A stretch of DNA of 64,000 bases, taken from contig NZ_KK853997.1 in NCBI RefSeq assembly GCF_000696185.1, positions 1,731,343 to 1,795,342 of the forward strand, written 5' to 3'. The DNA comes from Kitasatospora cheerisanensis KCTC 2395. Its GTDB lineage: Bacteria; Actinomycetota; Actinomycetes; Streptomycetales; Streptomycetaceae. The translations under genes and the position numbers were made by a program. This document shows, piece by piece, positions 62,863-64,000 of this stretch (the stretch's first letter is position 1; the number at the start of each line of letters is the position of its first letter). The notes below the pieces were generated by a model. That model did not search any database, was not told the DNA's origin, and saw only the letters and a program-made list of their open reading frames with translations.

Positions 62863-64000
62863 ATGTCCCCCAACCGCACGCTCTCCCACCGCCGTTCACC
62901 GTCCCGCCGGGGCCGGGTCGCCGCCCTGCTGGCCGGCGCGCTGGCCGCCACCGGCCTGGCCGTCATGGTGCCGTCCTCCTCGAACGCCGCCACCGCCTGC
63001 GCCACCCCGTACGCGGCCTCGCAGGTGTACACCGGCGGCATGACCGCCTCGTACAACGGCCACAACTGGAACGCCAAGTGGTGGACCCAGGGCGAGACCC
63101 CGAGCACTGGCGGCACCGGCGTCTGGGCCGACCAGGGCGCCTGCGGCACCGGCGGCGGCACCACGCCCACCCCGAGCCAGACCCCGACCGGCACGGTCTG
63201 CGCCTTCCAGATCTGGGTGGCCGGCACCCAGTACGCCACCGGCACCGTGGTCAAGTACGTGCCCAACGGCAAGTTCTACGTCGCCACCCACGACAACCCG
63301 GGCTACGACCCGACGATCTCCACCTGGTACTGGAGCCCGTCCAACTGCGCCGACGACCAGCCGTCGCCCAGCCCGAGCACCACCACCCCCAACCCGGGCG
63401 GGTTCGTGGTCTCCGAGGCGCAGTTCAACCAGATGTTCCCGAGCCGGAACCCGTTCTACACGTACAGCGGCCTGGTCGCGGCGCTGAACGCCTACCCGGC
63501 GTTCGCGGGCACCGGCTCCGACACGGTGAAGAAGCAGGAGGCCGCGGCCTTCCTCGCCAACATCAACCACGAGACCGGCGGCCTGGTCTACGTCGTCGAG
63601 CAGAACACCGCCAACTACCCGCACTACTGCGACACCACCCAGCCGTACGGCTGCCCGGCCGGCCAGTCCGCCTACTACGGGCGCGGCCCGATCCAGCTCA
63701 GCTGGAACTTCAACTACAAGGCGGCCGGCGACGCGCTCGGCATCGACCTGCTGAACAACCCGAACCTGGTGCAGACCGACGCGGCCGTGGCCTGGAAGAC
63801 CGGCATCTGGTACTGGATGACGCAGAACGGCCCGGGCACCATGACCGCGCACAACGCGATGGTCAACGGCAAGGGCTTCGGCGAGACCATCCGCTCCATC
63901 AACGGCGCCCTGGAGTGCAACGGCGGCAACCCCGCCCAGGTGCAGAGCCGGATCAACGCCTACACCAGCTTCACGGCGATCCTCGGCGTCCCGACCGGCT
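62863..64000 (+). CDS. Secreted GH19 chitinase with two CBM5/12 modules (3' end cut by window)
   Basis: 379 codons to the window edge. Residues 1-42 form a signal peptide (RRGRVAALLAGALAATGLAV ... SNA). Two short chitin-binding modules follow (44-94, YTGGMTASYNGHNWNAKWWTQG; 112-162, YATGTVVKYVPNGKFYVATHD), separated by Thr/Pro linkers. The GH19 catalytic domain starts at about 181 with general acid E237 in NHETGG and second acid E246 in VVEQNT, plus YYGRGPIQLSWNFNY. It hydrolyses chitin outside the cell. Two binding modules ahead of GH19 are more than the usual one. AAGGAG precedes ATG 62863; a dre site lies upstream. Confidence 0.93.
   Translation, partial: MSPNRTLSHRRSPSRRGRVAALLAGALAATGLAVMVPSSSNAATACATPYAASQVYTGGMTASYNGHNWNAKWWTQGETPSTGGTGVWADQGACGTGGGTTPTPSQTPTGTVCAFQIWVAGTQYATGTVVKYVPNGKFYVATHDNPGYDPTISTWYWSPSNCADDQPSPSPSTTTPNPGGFVVSEAQFNQMFPSRNPFYTYSGLVAALNAYPAFAGTGSDTVKKQEAAAFLANINHETGGLVYVVEQNTANYPHYCDTTQPYGCPAGQSAYYGRGPIQLSWNFNYKAAGDALGIDLLNNPNLVQTDAAVAWKTGIWYWMTQNGPGTMTAHNAMVNGKGFGETIRSINGALECNGGNPAQVQSRINAYTSFTAILGVPTG

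Overview
The window is very GC-rich (over 70% by eye) and nearly fully coding on both strands, with many GTG starts and GTGA or ATGA stop/start overlaps. Its gene families (DUF6643, DUF6879, SARP/STAND-type TPR proteins, LCP proteins, a DasR-type site before a chitinase) point to a streptomycete such as Streptomyces or Kitasatospora. The genus is an inference; there is no rRNA or marker gene here. No tRNA, rRNA, IS element, prophage or CRISPR array was seen.

Layout. 0.3-5.8 kb: polysaccharide deacetylase, NarK-type transporter, DinB-like protein, ArsR-SRPBCC fusion, small membrane-anchored protein, Asp/Glu racemase. 5.9-6.14 kb: an array of seven 16-bp near-palindromes, the most unusual non-coding structure here. 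6.2-8.2 kb: HpnB-type glycosyltransferase and a methyltransferase. 8.4-11.7 kb: a coupled glycosyltransferase / Wzt-like ATPase / Wzm-like permease operon for glycan export. 12-18.1 kb: DsbA-like protein, lipoprotein, SPFH protein, a glycosyltransferase, and a TetR regulator divergent from an NmrA-like oxidoreductase. 18.3-26.5 kb: a + strand exopolysaccharide operon (two GT4 enzymes, Wzz/BY-kinase, GNAT, polymerase-like membrane protein, DegT aminotransferase). 26.6-29.96 kb: MscL, two unknown proteins, MOSC protein. 30.1-32.5 kb: a beta-helix/AAA+ fusion. 32.6-35.4 kb: MerR, two SDRs, LysR. 35.4-38.7 kb: a small-protein / DUF6879 / STAND-TPR operon. 38.8-46.2 kb: a secreted EEP-fold hydrolase, then a teichoic-acid-like locus (alpha/beta-hydrolase with Ig-like domains, GT2-TagF fusion, LCP transferase). 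46.3-49 kb: small membrane protein, TetR divergent from DUF4267, cysteine desulfhydrase-like enzyme. 49.2-54.7 kb: FtsX permease / ATPase / SHOCT protein, then a NarL-type two-component pair. 54.9-57.6 kb: GalU, PhzF, polyprenol-phosphate mannosyltransferase. 57.6-64 kb: ROK regulator divergent from an MFS transporter, lipoprotein, hexapeptide acyltransferase, enoyl-CoA hydratase, and a truncated secreted GH19 chitinase.

The dominant theme is cell-envelope glycans: nucleotide-sugar supply (GalU), lipid-linked mannose (Ppm-like), several glycosyltransferases, two export or assembly systems, and ligation to the wall (LCP).

Quality caveat: thirteen genes with otherwise intact domains are broken by single-base frameshifts. 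Every lesion fits loss of one base (two in the ROK gene), often in a C or G run. This looks like systematic deletion error in the assembly, so these genes are annotated as full-length CDSs with the frameshift noted.
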